Assembly: GCA_020444545.1 (NCBI GenBank)
Contig: JAHLKT010000004.1
Span: 496,001 to 560,000, forward strand
Reading direction: 5' to 3'
DNA from: Desulfarculaceae bacterium
GTDB lineage: Bacteria; Desulfobacterota; Desulfarculia; Desulfarculales; Desulfarculaceae
DNA: 64,000 bases
The notes beneath the pieces are model-generated. The model was not told the DNA's origin, did not search any database, and saw only the letters and a list, made by a program, of their open reading frames with translations. Both the position numbers and the translations under genes were made by a program. This document shows positions 25,501 through 35,083 of the stretch, piece by piece. Within the stretch, counting starts at the first letter, position 1. The number at the start of each line of letters is the position of its first letter.

Positions 25501-26751
25501 GTGAAAAAGTTTTTATACTCCATCGGTGTATTGTCAGTACTGTATATACTGTTACTAACGGCCGGCAATGCATTTTCAGCTGATTATAATAATATTGCCA
25601 ATAAAACTGTCAGCTGGAAAATGTTTAAAATAAATGCGCCCGATAACTGGTTAGGTTCAGCTGAAAAAAGCATATATAAACTTGTATATAATTCCGGCGA
25701 TGAATATGGCGTTATTATACTAAGTGATAATAAATTTTCCTTTAACGAAAATGACTATCGCAAATTTGTGACATATACATACAACAAATTGGCCAAAGAC
25801 CCGGACAATATAAATGTAACCTTGCACAAGGTTACGCCATATAGCGTCCTTGGTATGAAAAATGCTCCGGCCGTAGTATTTTCAGCGAAAGGGAAGAAAT
25901 TTTTTACCTTTGCGCCATATGTTGACCATCACGCCTATTCCATTATTGCTGTATCCTGGCATGATAAATCTAAAATACTACCATCTTATCTAATAGATAT
26001 GCTGGGTCGGATTGCTGTCGAAACCACAAAACCCAAGCAAATTGTAAGCAAATTTGGCGAACCCATAGAAGTGCGCAATAAGGTTTTGCCAACAAAAAAG
26101 CCAGAACACATATCAACCACAGACAACAGTAGCTCTCTAGCGAAACCACGCAGAGAAAAAATTGCCACTTCTTTCACAACGAGGGCTTCATCATCAAATA
26201 ACAACAATACTAATATGTGTTTTGATAGGATTGCTCCAATTTACAAGGCGCATTTTCTGGAGATTGACAAACTGAAAGATCAATACTATACAAAAAGCGC
26301 ACAAGAAAAAGATAAAATCAGAGCGATTGCAAATGACAAAAGGGCTAAATTACAAGCTAAAGTCGCACAATTCATTTCGAGCAATCCGGTTATTGGCAGC
26401 AAGATACCCTTTAAAACATTTGGCAATTTACCATTTACTGTCCAGCAGGTTAAAGTCAGCATGCTAAACTACAGCAGGATGGAATTTATTGTTAAAGCCA
26501 AAATTAACCAAGACATCAAAAATACTAAAGGCGAAATAGAGCAAAGAATTTCAATCTATTTTGGTGCTATTGGCAAAGACAATAAACCAATAAAAGGTAC
26601 AAAAAATTGGGCTACCAATCATGGTTGGGTGAAATTGCTTTCTGGAACCGTCTATGATGCGATGGGGCACTGGAACGGAGTTCGCCTCCAGAATATGGGC
26701 AACTTTAAATATTTGAAAATTATGTCAAAATCTGAATACAAAAAGCGGTAA
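25501..26751 (+). CDS. AT-rich secreted hypothetical protein
   Basis: 416 residues starting at GTG 25501 behind GGGAGG. Signal peptide MKKFLYSIGVLSVLYILLLT with cleavage near FSA. The first 150 mature residues (VSWKMFKINAPDNW, VIILSDNKFSF, SIIAVSWHD) resemble a PsbP/DUF1795-like globular fold, but this is weak. A Ser/Asn-rich linker then leads to a Lys-rich C-terminal domain. Codon use is very AT-rich compared with the 4-20 kb genes, indicating transfer from a lower-GC host. Confidence 0.8.
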   Translation: MKKFLYSIGVLSVLYILLLTAGNAFSADYNNIANKTVSWKMFKINAPDNWLGSAEKSIYKLVYNSGDEYGVIILSDNKFSFNENDYRKFVTYTYNKLAKDPDNINVTLHKVTPYSVLGMKNAPAVVFSAKGKKFFTFAPYVDHHAYSIIAVSWHDKSKILPSYLIDMLGRIAVETTKPKQIVSKFGEPIEVRNKVLPTKKPEHISTTDNSSSLAKPRREKIATSFTTRASSSNNNNTNMCFDRIAPIYKAHFLEIDKLKDQYYTKSAQEKDKIRAIANDKRAKLQAKVAQFISSNPVIGSKIPFKTFGNLPFTVQQVKVSMLNYSRMEFIVKAKINQDIKNTKGEIEQRISIYFGAIGKDNKPIKGTKNWATNHGWVKLLSGTVYDAMGHWNGVRLQNMGNFKYLKIMSKSEYKKR

Positions 26752-27034
26752 AATCCGCGCTGGATTTCTAATCCTAGCCGCCTGGACCAATAATCTCGGT
26801 GAAAGTGTCTTTTAACGGCCTTAGCTAAGCCGGGTTTAGATCCCTAAATCTTCGGGCACAGGATAATCTCAACAGGAAATAGAGTAGGAGCTTATGGTGT
26901 TTTGTAGCTTTGGCGGTTCCGCCACACAAGCGAACTTCTCGCGGGAGATTTGCCAACCCGCAAGCCTGAGCGAAATTTCAGTTACAAATAATTTTGCAGA
27001 CCACGTAGTGGCGGCAAATTGGGTATGGATCAGG

Positions 27035-29404
27035 ATGAAAAGAATACTAACGCTGCCCCTTTTGATTGCCTTGTGTTTTCTGTTTATTTTTTCACCGCAG
27101 ACCAATAAAGCTTTGGCCTATGACAATGTATATGCTCATAGAGATATAAATCGGTGCTCAATAGACAAATTCGCACGTGACGTCTCGTTTGATATTTTTG
27201 GAAAAAAATATAAGAAATTTAAAAAGTACAATTTCGCACGCAATACCTATGAGATGGAAGGCTATGCCATTCGGAAATCCGGGACTTTCGAGGTTGAAAC
27301 ATGCCTTCGAAGTCGTAATTATCAAAAGTGGATCGAGATGGGTGGATACTCTGCCGACGAACCAGAGTTGTATTCTTCTTTGAGACATTTTTACGACCCC
27401 CTGAAGGTGCAGATAGACAAACACACCCATCGAAATGTCACCTACCTTACCGACCATGCAAGCGAATTTTTGGAAAAAGTTAACGATTTTGGTAATTTTC
27501 TCACTGGTAAATTTATTGTCGACCCTAGAATGGATGCGCGTGAATGGGCTCTGACAGGACCGGTGCGCAGAGGTTATCCGGAAAACAAGTATAGCCTTTC
27601 CAAAGGCATAGAATATATGCGGAGGGCTTGGGCAGAAAAAAACATCAAGATGAAAGACAAACTTTTTGCTGCTGCCTGGCGATCTTGTGGGGAGACAATG
27701 CATCTCCTTTCTGACATGACTGTGCCCGCCCATGTCCGTAATGATGCCCACCCTGGTTATCCCAATGGGAAAATTTATACAGGCATGAGATACGATCCGT
27801 ATGAATATTATGTAACAAAAAATCATGCCAAGATTAGGGCCTGGTCTAAGCTGAAGGTCGCCACTTCTATTTCTGGTAAAATTGGCGACTGCACTGATAT
27901 GAATAACCTTTTTCATCAGGTTGCTCTTTTTACAAATCAATCCTTTTTCTCGTCAGACACGCTTGCTGGCAAAAACAGAAATGGTCAACAGGTCCGTAGC
28001 GCTAACGGAATGCGCCCCTATCCAAAACCAAACCTCGATCGATGTAATCTAGACCCTGAAGGTTTTTATGTGGACAAAAGAACAGGGTTTCATGTTGCGC
28101 ATGCTGATTGGGCTGATAACACTTGGTGGAATGTTCGAAATTATCTCCGGCAAACTTATATTCCTGCTATTGCGAGCGACCATTATGCATTATACACCGA
28201 TGAAGAACTCGTTATTGATCAGGCGAAAGTGCTGATTCCTACAGCAGTAAAAGCCAATTGCAAACTGTTAGAGATGTTTATTCCCGAAGTGAAAGTTAAA
28301 CTTAAAAGTTGGGACGATAAAAACAGAACTATTACAGGCTCTATCACCCATGTCCTGTCCGGCGTTTATGCTGACAAGACTCTGTATCCGAATCAGAGGC
28401 CTCTACGGTTCAACAGTGCGGGAGGTAGAGGTAAATCTTGGTCAAATATAATCATAAACAAAAAACGGTTCTCCGAAGTCATGGGAGACTATTTACTGAA
28501 GATAGATGACAATAAAATAAGAATCATATTAGGTAAGAAAATAGAACTAAAAAACAATGAAATAAACCTTGCACAATTGAATTTATTTTTTGGTGGTTTC
28601 TGGGTTGCGTCAAACGATATGAAGCTAATTATTAACGATTCTATGCGTCCTCCATTAGCCTCTCCACCCAATACAGATTTTAATGACAAATTAAATGTAA
28701 CCTTGAGTAGCCCAGATGGCGGATCTATTGTTTATCGCTTAAATGGTGGTGCCCCGACAATTTATTCGGCCCCGATTACCTTAACAGAAACTAGTAAGAT
28801 CGAAGCTTATGCAGATAGAGACCCTTATAGCAATAACTCAATTTCATCCAAGAGTGCAGTTTTCGCATATACGAAAGTTAAGGCTGCCAAAAAATCCGGC
28901 TGCTGGGTTTTGGCCAAGGTAATCTCTATTAACGGATGTTCGTTTTATAAACACGAATGCTATAAGGTGCGTTGTTCTGGTGGTAGTGGGTCTTGGACGG
29001 TACATAAAAGTAAATCTAGCTGCAGTAAGAACGGCCCGAAGGCTGTATCAGGTTCCGGTTCTTATTCTGTGCCACCCGCAACATTGATTCCCGGTGATAA
29101 AATCAAGTTTACAGCTACCGTGAGTGGAGCAAATGGTTACCAAACATCTATAGCAGTGCGCTTTTATAATTCCTCAAAAGGAATTAAATTTAATAAAAAA
29201 GGGCGCGCAAATCGCAGCGCGGCTTGGAGTAACTCGATAGCAAGAGCTAATACTTCTCGTCAGGGAAGTGTCCCACCCGAAGCCAATTTTGTTGTGCCGA
29301 AGGATTTAAATGTTGACGGTCTTTTGGTAATTTCAGGAGGCGGAACCGGCGGAAACTTTCAAACTTCAATGTTTAATTTGTATTTATATAAATGGAGAAA
29401 GTAG
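27035..29404 (+). CDS. Secreted zinc phospholipase C-like protein with chitobiase-type C-terminal domain
   Basis: 789 residues from Met at 27035, which gives a signal peptide (MKRILTLPLLIALCFLFIF). The frame also runs back to an ATG at 26894 with a good AGGAG site, but that extension is not a signal sequence. Motifs of the zinc-dependent phospholipase C/S1-P1 nuclease fold are visible: RHFYDP (117-122) and His223-x3-Asp227-x5-His233 (MHLLSDMTVPAHV), matching the zinc ligands of bacterial PLC. Near 550-610 is a CHB_HEX-like domain (SIVYRLNGGAPTIYSAPITL), then a Cys-rich tail. AT-rich; perhaps a secreted lipase or effector. Confidence 0.75.
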   Translation: MKRILTLPLLIALCFLFIFSPQTNKALAYDNVYAHRDINRCSIDKFARDVSFDIFGKKYKKFKKYNFARNTYEMEGYAIRKSGTFEVETCLRSRNYQKWIEMGGYSADEPELYSSLRHFYDPLKVQIDKHTHRNVTYLTDHASEFLEKVNDFGNFLTGKFIVDPRMDAREWALTGPVRRGYPENKYSLSKGIEYMRRAWAEKNIKMKDKLFAAAWRSCGETMHLLSDMTVPAHVRNDAHPGYPNGKIYTGMRYDPYEYYVTKNHAKIRAWSKLKVATSISGKIGDCTDMNNLFHQVALFTNQSFFSSDTLAGKNRNGQQVRSANGMRPYPKPNLDRCNLDPEGFYVDKRTGFHVAHADWADNTWWNVRNYLRQTYIPAIASDHYALYTDEELVIDQAKVLIPTAVKANCKLLEMFIPEVKVKLKSWDDKNRTITGSITHVLSGVYADKTLYPNQRPLRFNSAGGRGKSWSNIIINKKRFSEVMGDYLLKIDDNKIRIILGKKIELKNNEINLAQLNLFFGGFWVASNDMKLIINDSMRPPLASPPNTDFNDKLNVTLSSPDGGSIVYRLNGGAPTIYSAPITLTETSKIEAYADRDPYSNNSISSKSAVFAYTKVKAAKKSGCWVLAKVISINGCSFYKHECYKVRCSGGSGSWTVHKSKSSCSKNGPKAVSGSGSYSVPPATLIPGDKIKFTATVSGANGYQTSIAVRFYNSSKGIKFNKKGRANRSAAWSNSIARANTSRQGSVPPEANFVVPKDLNVDGLLVISGGGTGGNFQTSMFNLYLYKWRK

Positions 29405-29570
29405 AGCGTGTATTTGCCAATCTGTTTAGGGTGAATTGTCTATTTATATTTAATTGAAAGCCGATCTAGTAGACACACTATTTGTGTCTAAGGGCGGGAT
29501 AACCTGCGAGTAAAATGCGCCAAGGAATCCCATGGTGGACGTGATGAATGGGCGCCATCTGTTGGGTTTT

Positions 29571-30284
29571 TCATCCATCAGATGGGTTTCCACTCTCGAT
29601 CTTTTTCCGTAGTTCTACCATTCTATACGTCCAATTTTTACCTTCTGGCTTTAGATAAAAACCGTATTGAGCCCTATTGCGAGAGCGGATCGCCTTTTCC
29701 ACGAACCGCAACGCCTGCCTCAGCTGGCCCTTTTTTTCTAACACCAGGCTCATGGCGTACTGTGTGTTCCAGCTTCCAGGCGCTGCTTCGTAAGCGGTGT
29801 GGGCTGCTTCATAGGCGCTATCGACATCACCCACTTGCAAAAGGGCTTTGGCCCGTTCAGCCAATGCTTCGGCCATGATTGGCGACGGTTTACTATTTCC
29901 TGATTGAGTGCTGAAGCGTTGTAAATCCTCTAACGCACCTTGCGCATCGCCATTGCTCAATCTTATCTTGCCTCGCAGCTGGAGCCCGCCCCAGTGATCT
30001 GGATTCACAGCCAGCAAATTATTCAAAACTTTTCGGGCATATTGGCTATTGCCAAGCTCCAGCGAGGCCCTGGCTTGCAATTCGTGGGAGGCTTGCCATA
30101 TCTGGGACTCTTCGTCGGATAGCAGAGCGGCGAAACGCGCCAGACGCAAAGCGCTGTCCATGTCGCCCAAGCGGTAAGCTTTCCATGCCACGCGTATATC
30201 TTTTTGGGGATCATGGTCGAAAAGCATGGACACAGCAAAGATTAGGGCTCCGATCAACAAACACACGCGTATGATTTTGATCAT
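29571..30284 (-). CDS. Membrane-anchored TPR protein
   Basis: 237 residues. One N-terminal hydrophobic segment (VCLLIGALIFAVSMLF) acts as anchor or signal. The remainder is helical repeats: DIRVAWKAYRLGDMDSALRL, ARKVLNNLLAVNPDHWGGL, AKALLQVGDVDSAYEAAHTA and WNTQYAMSLVLEKKGQLRQAL. No catalytic motif is visible. It follows the membrane protein gene at 30287 with 2 bp between them, so both are probably made together. Confidence 0.82.
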   Translation of the reverse strand: MIKIIRVCLLIGALIFAVSMLFDHDPQKDIRVAWKAYRLGDMDSALRLARFAALLSDEESQIWQASHELQARASLELGNSQYARKVLNNLLAVNPDHWGGLQLRGKIRLSNGDAQGALEDLQRFSTQSGNSKPSPIMAEALAERAKALLQVGDVDSAYEAAHTAYEAAPGSWNTQYAMSLVLEKKGQLRQALRFVEKAIRSRNRAQYGFYLKPEGKNWTYRMVELRKKIESGNPSDG

Positions 30285-30286
30285 GA

Positions 30287-30796
30287 TTAATCCTTTGCCA
30301 GTTTTTTACGAGCGGTTTGACCTTGGCCCCACGGCATAATCCATATGAAAAAGAACATGATCGACCAGTCGATAATGCACAAGAGCAACCAAAACCCCCC
30401 TTGCGCCCCCATGGCCACGCCCCTGGCAAAACTGCCGGTGCTGGCCACACCGAACACGAACTCGGCCGTGTCATCGTGCAAGATTCTCGACAGCCACCCC
30501 ACGGGTTCAAACCAGGGTTGGGCTAATCCGAAACCCAACATGAGCCCCACATTAGTTCCAATGAACCATAGCGCGGCGACTAGCAAAGCGGTTTTAAACC
30601 CAGGATGCCACGGTTTTTCTCCACCTAGAACCTTGACAACTATCCAAGGCACGCCCAAGCCCAAAAGCGCTCCTTGTGCGATAACGAAAAAACCAAGCCA
30701 GTAGCGCAGGTAGCCCAACAAACAACCCATAGCCATGGAAATTAGTAAGCCAGTCCAAACCGATCTACTTAAACTTGGCGGTGACACTTCGGACAT
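30287..30796 (-). CDS. Four-helix integral membrane protein
   Basis: 169 residues with about four transmembrane segments (TGLLISMAMGCLLGYLRYWL; GFFVIAQGALLGLGVPWIVV; TALLVAALWFIGTNVGLML; GGFWLLLCIIDWSIMFFFIW). No family recognised. First of a leftward pair with the TPR protein gene at 29571; the pair may be an envelope complex. Confidence 0.8.
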   Translation of the reverse strand: MSEVSPPSLSRSVWTGLLISMAMGCLLGYLRYWLGFFVIAQGALLGLGVPWIVVKVLGGEKPWHPGFKTALLVAALWFIGTNVGLMLGFGLAQPWFEPVGWLSRILHDDTAEFVFGVASTGSFARGVAMGAQGGFWLLLCIIDWSIMFFFIWIMPWGQGQTARKKLAKD

Positions 30797-31292
30797 GACA
30801 TCTCCATGGATTATGGATTAGCGATTAAGTACATATAACGCTATAGCTAACCGATCATTGCTATCAAACCAGACAATTTTATTTCTGATCAGACACTACA
30901 GGAACAAACAAAGTTCAAAGGCATGGGCTATGGACAAGACAGACAGTATTTTCCGAGGGGCCACGCCGGTCGGTCTTAGCTCCCGTGGCCGCCATCTAGC
31001 TAAAGCCGACCATTTTATAAGACGTTTTGATCTCTGCCTTGCTGCACCTAGCCGCTAGAGCACAAATAGCCGGAACTGATAATTCACTACGGCCTCATGG
31101 TGGGCATGATTCGTTCGCCAGCAAACTTGCTATACAATAAGCATCCATCTTGATGTGCATAATTGCCCTTATACTTGAATCTGGTTGGCATCAAGACGCC
31201 AACCCGTAAGCTTAGACCGTTATACAACCTGATCATTTGGCCTAAATATCTGTTTCAAACCGACTTGCCGCGCGGCATTCTCTATATCAACG
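30797..31292. other. Intergenic region without recognised features
   Basis: 496 bp between two leftward genes. A rightward frame at 30858-31058 has no ribosome site or motif. I see a short G+C-rich inverted repeat near 30960-31000 but nothing I can name. Confidence 0.4.
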
Positions 31293-31610
31293 TTATATCT
31301 TTACAGGGAAATCATCGCCAGCCTTTTTTCTAAGTTTGTCTCCCGCTTTTAAGTCAGGATACATTTGGTCCAATTGATGTTTGGGGATATTAATTTTGCC
31401 TTTTTTGCCGCTATCTGTCTGATAATGGATATATACTTGGCTTTTCCAGTCGTTAGTGCTGCTATATTCCGGATCTGAATTGTAGTCTGCTTCTTTTGTT
31501 TTAATTTTTGTTACAACTCCGACCCAGGAGTTCTTTTTTTTCTTAATTTGAAAAGCCATCAGAACGATGGCCAATACAATAGCAACTAAAATTCCATAAA
31601 AAGTTTCCAT
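31293..31610 (-). CDS. Small membrane-anchored protein with basic soluble domain
   Basis: 105 residues: a single N-terminal transmembrane helix (MET FYGILVAIVLAIVLMAF region) followed by KKKK and a soluble domain with WVGVVTKIKTKEAD, QVYIHYQTDSGKKGKINIP and LKAGDKLRKKAG, which reads like an SH3- or OB-like beta barrel. Family not recognised. Isolated in the AT-rich region. Confidence 0.72.
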   Translation of the reverse strand: METFYGILVAIVLAIVLMAFQIKKKKNSWVGVVTKIKTKEADYNSDPEYSSTNDWKSQVYIHYQTDSGKKGKINIPKHQLDQMYPDLKAGDKLRKKAGDDFPVKI

Positions 31611-31917
31611 GCTAACCCTTTCAGTAGTAGAGATTGATTGGTTGGTGAATTATTGCCTTGGCTGTCACTTGCAATATCAAGCCAAAATCAATTTTAACTA
31701 TACGTCGTCAAAGCGTTTGGGACAAGATTGGCTTTGGGCTAACGGGCACATTCCCCTTGGACACTATCCGGGCAAAATCATTGGGACTTACCAGGTGCTT
31801 ACTCATCCCGGTGACCCTGCCCACTTTAAACGGCTGATTTGAGCCTCAGCAGTAATTGCAGCACGATTTGTGATATAGATATTGCCGCTCGACACCAACC
31901 ACCCGAGGAAAATAGTC

Positions 31918-32544
31918 ATGCCCCAACCCAGTGGAAGCGATACTCCCCAACCCAAAAAGCAAGAACCCCTGTTGGGTTGGATGATCACTCGCCCCGTGAT
32001 CGACCGCTTTCTGTTGCTCGGTTTTGCCAAGGTATCGGCAATCTGCCTTGTCATTTTCGTTGGCATATTGATTTTCGTGGTAGCCACCATCAAGCACAAG
32101 CCGAGTTTCCTCGCTACCCTCGGCATGTTAGGTGTAATGGTGGGCGGCGTCACCGTATGCCTCCTAATCGCCCTCGGCGTGCTGAAGCTGATGCACCGCA
32201 AGGGAATGGTCCAGGTGTTCATGCTCACCGAAACCAACGCCCAGTTCGTTTATGGCAAGAATTTCCAAGGCGGGTACGAAAGTCTCTGCCAGTTGGTCGG
32301 CACGGCCGGGGTCCTCTCTGGCGACTTAGATTTGGCCGGCATTGCGCTTAGAGAACGCAATAACCAGGACGTGCCGTGGGGCGCAATTCTCAAGTACCGC
32401 GAGCATCCCGAGAACTTGGCGATAACCCTCTACCACAAGATCGCGCCGGTGATGCGGCTATACTGCCCCAACCAGGAAATTTACCATCAGGCACTCGAGA
32501 TCGTGCAACAGCGTTCGGCAGCCGGCAGTCAAGCGGAGCAGTAA
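31918..32544 (+). CDS. Membrane protein with two transmembrane helices
   Basis: 208 residues from the ATG at 31918, preceded by GAGGA; the frame is open further upstream without a better start. A Pro-rich cytoplasmic start leads into two hydrophobic helices (AKVSAICLVIFVGILIFVVA; LGVMVGGVTVCLLIALGVL), then a soluble domain containing MLTETNAQFVYGKNFQGGYE and LYHKIAPVMRLYC. Function not recognised. Flanked on the right by gene debris. Confidence 0.75.
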   Translation: MPQPSGSDTPQPKKQEPLLGWMITRPVIDRFLLLGFAKVSAICLVIFVGILIFVVATIKHKPSFLATLGMLGVMVGGVTVCLLIALGVLKLMHRKGMVQVFMLTETNAQFVYGKNFQGGYESLCQLVGTAGVLSGDLDLAGIALRERNNQDVPWGAILKYREHPENLAITLYHKIAPVMRLYCPNQEIYHQALEIVQQRSAAGSQAEQ

Positions 32545-32557
32545 ACCGCGTGGCAGC

Positions 32558-32659
32558 GTGAGCTATTCGCACGTTGCCGACGCATCTCTCGGCGCCGTGT
32601 GCGGCGATGCACTTGGCATACCGGTGGAGAGCTGGTCGGCCGAACCCATCGCGGTGTAG
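32558..32659 (+). pseudogene. ADP-ribosylglycohydrolase N-terminal fragment
   Basis: 33 codons from GTG 32558 to TAG 32659. The peptide contains LGAVCGDALGIPVE, the signature beginning of ADP-ribosylglycohydrolase (ARH/DraG) proteins, which normally run to about 300 residues. Nothing after it continues the family, so this is a broken relic. Confidence 0.5.
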
Positions 32660-32869
32660 CGCGGCCGGTGGTTGCGGCCAAGACGTCAAGGGGTTTACCT
32701 TTGTGACTCCAACCGCCCGGATTTTGGGGCGGTTTGGCACAAAACCCGACCCTTCGTCGTTATGCACAACAGGTCCTTTCCTGGTCAACCGTCTGTTGCC
32801 GCGACCTGCTCTTCTAAAGTAGGTTCAGATCTTCAGCTAGGATTTTAGAACCAAGATAGGGGAGCGTGG

Positions 32870-32974
32870 ATGGCCAGGAAACACTATTCATCCGAACAGA
32901 TCATGGGTAATCATCCCATATTTGCAAGACACCTTGCATCTGCTGCTGCAACTGGTGGGCATTTCTTAAAATAA
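32870..32974 (+). pseudogene. IS3-family OrfA fragment
   Basis: 34-residue peptide starting MARKHYSSEQIMG, matching the start of many IS3-group OrfA proteins (MARKRYT-EQIIGKL type), then diverging and stopping at 32974. Preceded by GGGGAG. No OrfB follows. The insertion sequence is decayed. Confidence 0.6.
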
Positions 32975-33346
32975 AGTCTATCGGCTACAGGCTTAACTCA
33001 GGCGGCCTCGGTGAAATTTAACCTAGGATTTGCTAGCCACATTCGGGTCGACCACCAGGGCAGTTCACCTTGCTTAGCACTCCATCGAACAGAGGTGGCC
33101 CATCTAAATTTGAACTTTGTTCAGTCTTCCCGCAATGAATGAGGCCTTAGAAATATAGGTTGTAAACCTACCAAAGCGGATGTCAACCGCCCTGCTTCCG
33201 GCCGGAGACCAGGCGGCGCTATCCGCAATCATCATTAAACATCAGCACCTACCGCCGCAAAGCCCACAAGGTCACAACCTCCGGGACCGTTTACAAAAAA
33301 GTAAATAAGTTGAAATAGATAGCCTAAAAAGGCTCTGAATTTGTTG
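32975..33346. other. Intergenic debris upstream of the IclR gene
   Basis: 372 bp with stop codons in all frames and no gene. It lies between the IS relic and the IclR promoter, where base composition changes from AT-rich cargo to the GC-rich amide operon. Confidence 0.4.
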
Positions 33347-33375
33347 TTGACAGAGTTTTCCAAGACGGCTAGAGT
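33347..33375 (+). promoter_or_regulatory. Sigma-70-type promoter of the IclR/amide operon
   Basis: TTGACA (33347-33352), 17-bp spacer, TAGAGT (33370-33375), 31 bp before the IclR start. The AT-rich sequence between promoter and start codon could hold the IclR operator. Confidence 0.65.
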
Positions 33376-33406
33376 AATATCATAATAAGTTATGGTGTAA
33401 CAGCAT

Positions 33407-34201
33407 ATGATACAGTCCAAAGAGCAGGCGGAAGCCCCCGGAGTCCTCAAATCAGCTCAGACCGTGTTGACGGTTCTAAGGGCTTTTGCCGACTTGCCTT
33501 ATGAAGCCAGCCTGGCCGAAGTGGCGCAGCACACCGGCCTTCCCAAGATGAAAGCTCACCGCGCCCTGCAAACCCTGGCGGCTAGCGGTTTCATCTTTCA
33601 GAGCCCCAAAACCAAGAAGTATCGTCTGCACTATTCGGTGCTGGGTTTGTCGCGCAAATTCCAAAGCGGCCAGACGGTGCACACCATCGCTCACGACATC
33701 CTCCAGGACCTTGCCGTTCAGGTCGGCGAGGACGTCACCGTGGCGGTCATGGATGACAACCAGCGGGAAGTGGTTTTCGTGGACCGCCTCTCCGGCGGGG
33801 CCCGCATATCCTTTTTCTGCGATGTGGGGCGCCGCCTACCCCTCCACGTGGGCGCGGCCGCCAAGGCCCTTCTGGCCCACCTGCCCGAGGAGCATTTCGA
33901 GCGCTATCTGGAGGGCTTCACCCCGGTCGAGGTGAGCCCCTACACCATTACCTCCGTGGAGAAGATCCGCCAGGACCGCGAAAGGGTCCTGGCCAAGGGC
34001 TACTCCTACAGCAACCAGGAGGTGGACGCGGGGGTCTCGGCCGTGGGCGCCTGCGTGCTGGACGCCAACGACTACCCGGCGGCCGCCATGGCCATCGGCA
34101 CCCTGCACGTAAACATGACCGCCCGCCGCATCAGCGAGCTGGGCAAGCTGCTTAAAAAAACCGCCGACGAGATCTCGGCCAATCTGGGCCACGGAGGCTA
34201 G
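33407..34201 (+). CDS. IclR-family transcriptional regulator
   Basis: 264 residues. N-terminal winged helix (VLKSAQTVLTVLRAFADLP, SLAEVAQHTGLPKMKAHRAL) and C-terminal IclR effector domain (VGRRLPLHVGAAAKALLAHL; GYSYSNQEVDAGVSAVGA; MTARRISELGKLL). It leads the operon and most likely controls it in response to the transported or hydrolysed compound. The stop is 6 bp before the formamidase gene. Confidence 0.94.
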   Translation: MIQSKEQAEAPGVLKSAQTVLTVLRAFADLPYEASLAEVAQHTGLPKMKAHRALQTLAASGFIFQSPKTKKYRLHYSVLGLSRKFQSGQTVHTIAHDILQDLAVQVGEDVTVAVMDDNQREVVFVDRLSGGARISFFCDVGRRLPLHVGAAAKALLAHLPEEHFERYLEGFTPVEVSPYTITSVEKIRQDRERVLAKGYSYSNQEVDAGVSAVGACVLDANDYPAAAMAIGTLHVNMTARRISELGKLLKKTADEISANLGHGG

Positions 34202-34207
34202 TCCTGC

Positions 34208-35083
34208 ATGCGACTCACTCGATCCGAGGAGCACACCCACTATAAATTTTCGGCGTCCGTGGCTCCGGTGCTCACGGTGCAGCCCGGCCAGAGCCTGGTG
34301 GTGGAGACCCGCGACGCCTCCAACGGCCAGATGCGCCCCGGCCTTTGCGCCCCAGTGGACCGCTCCCGCCTGCTGCCCGTAACCGGACCCATCGAGGTTC
34401 AGGGTGCCCGCCCCGGCGACGCCCTGGCCGTAAGCATAGAGAAAATCGACCTGGCCCCGGCCGGTCACGCCTGGTTACGCCCCGGCCTGGGCATCATGAG
34501 CCTGGCTCCCGAGGCATCGCCTTATGTGCGCGAGTTCAAGGTGGGCGCCGACGTGGAGCTGGCCCCTGGGCTGCATGTGCCCCTGCGCCCCATGGTGGGC
34601 ATCATGGGCGTGGCCACGCCCCAGGAGATCGCCACCCGCTCCCCGGGGGTGCACGGCGGCAACCTGGACTGCGTGGACCTCACCCAGGGCAACAAGCTTT
34701 TGCTGCCGGTGCTGGTGGCCGGGGGCAACCTTTCCCTGGGAGACGTGCACGCGGCCATGGGCGAGGGCGAGGTCAGCGGCTCGGGCGTGGAGATCGAGGC
34801 CGAGGTGAGCCTCTCGGTGGAGCTGTTGCCCGGCTTCGCCCTGGAAGGCCCGGTCATCATCACCCCCAGCAAGACCCTTTTCCTGGCCTCGGCCCCCAGC
34901 CTGGACCAGGCGGTGCGCGCCGCCTTGCTGCGGGCCATAAAGGCCCAGGTGGAGCGTAACGGGGTGAGCCAGGAGGAAGCCTACATGTTCGCCTCCCTCG
35001 CGGGCAACGCCCGCATCTGCCAGGTGGTCAACGGAGACGTCACCACCGCTTTCGAACTGCCCAAGGAGGTTTTGTCGTGGTAA
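34208..35083 (+). CDS. Acetamidase/formamidase family protein
   Basis: 291 residues of the FmdA_AmdA family, which hydrolyses formamide or short amides to ammonia and an acid. Signatures: ETRDASNGQM, GVATPQEIATRSPGVHGGNLD and LSLGDVHAAMGEGEVSGSG, which hold the conserved metal-binding and catalytic residues. It overlaps the nitrilase-family gene by 7 bp. The substrate is probably delivered by the Liv-type transporter downstream. Confidence 0.93.
   Translation: MRLTRSEEHTHYKFSASVAPVLTVQPGQSLVVETRDASNGQMRPGLCAPVDRSRLLPVTGPIEVQGARPGDALAVSIEKIDLAPAGHAWLRPGLGIMSLAPEASPYVREFKVGADVELAPGLHVPLRPMVGIMGVATPQEIATRSPGVHGGNLDCVDLTQGNKLLLPVLVAGGNLSLGDVHAAMGEGEVSGSGVEIEAEVSLSVELLPGFALEGPVIITPSKTLFLASAPSLDQAVRAALLRAIKAQVERNGVSQEEAYMFASLAGNARICQVVNGDVTTAFELPKEVLSW

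Noticed and set aside
26894-27034. Longer start for the phospholipase-like gene
   Set aside because: The extension has a good ribosome site but no signal sequence; the Met at 27035 gives a proper one. A short leader peptide remains possible.
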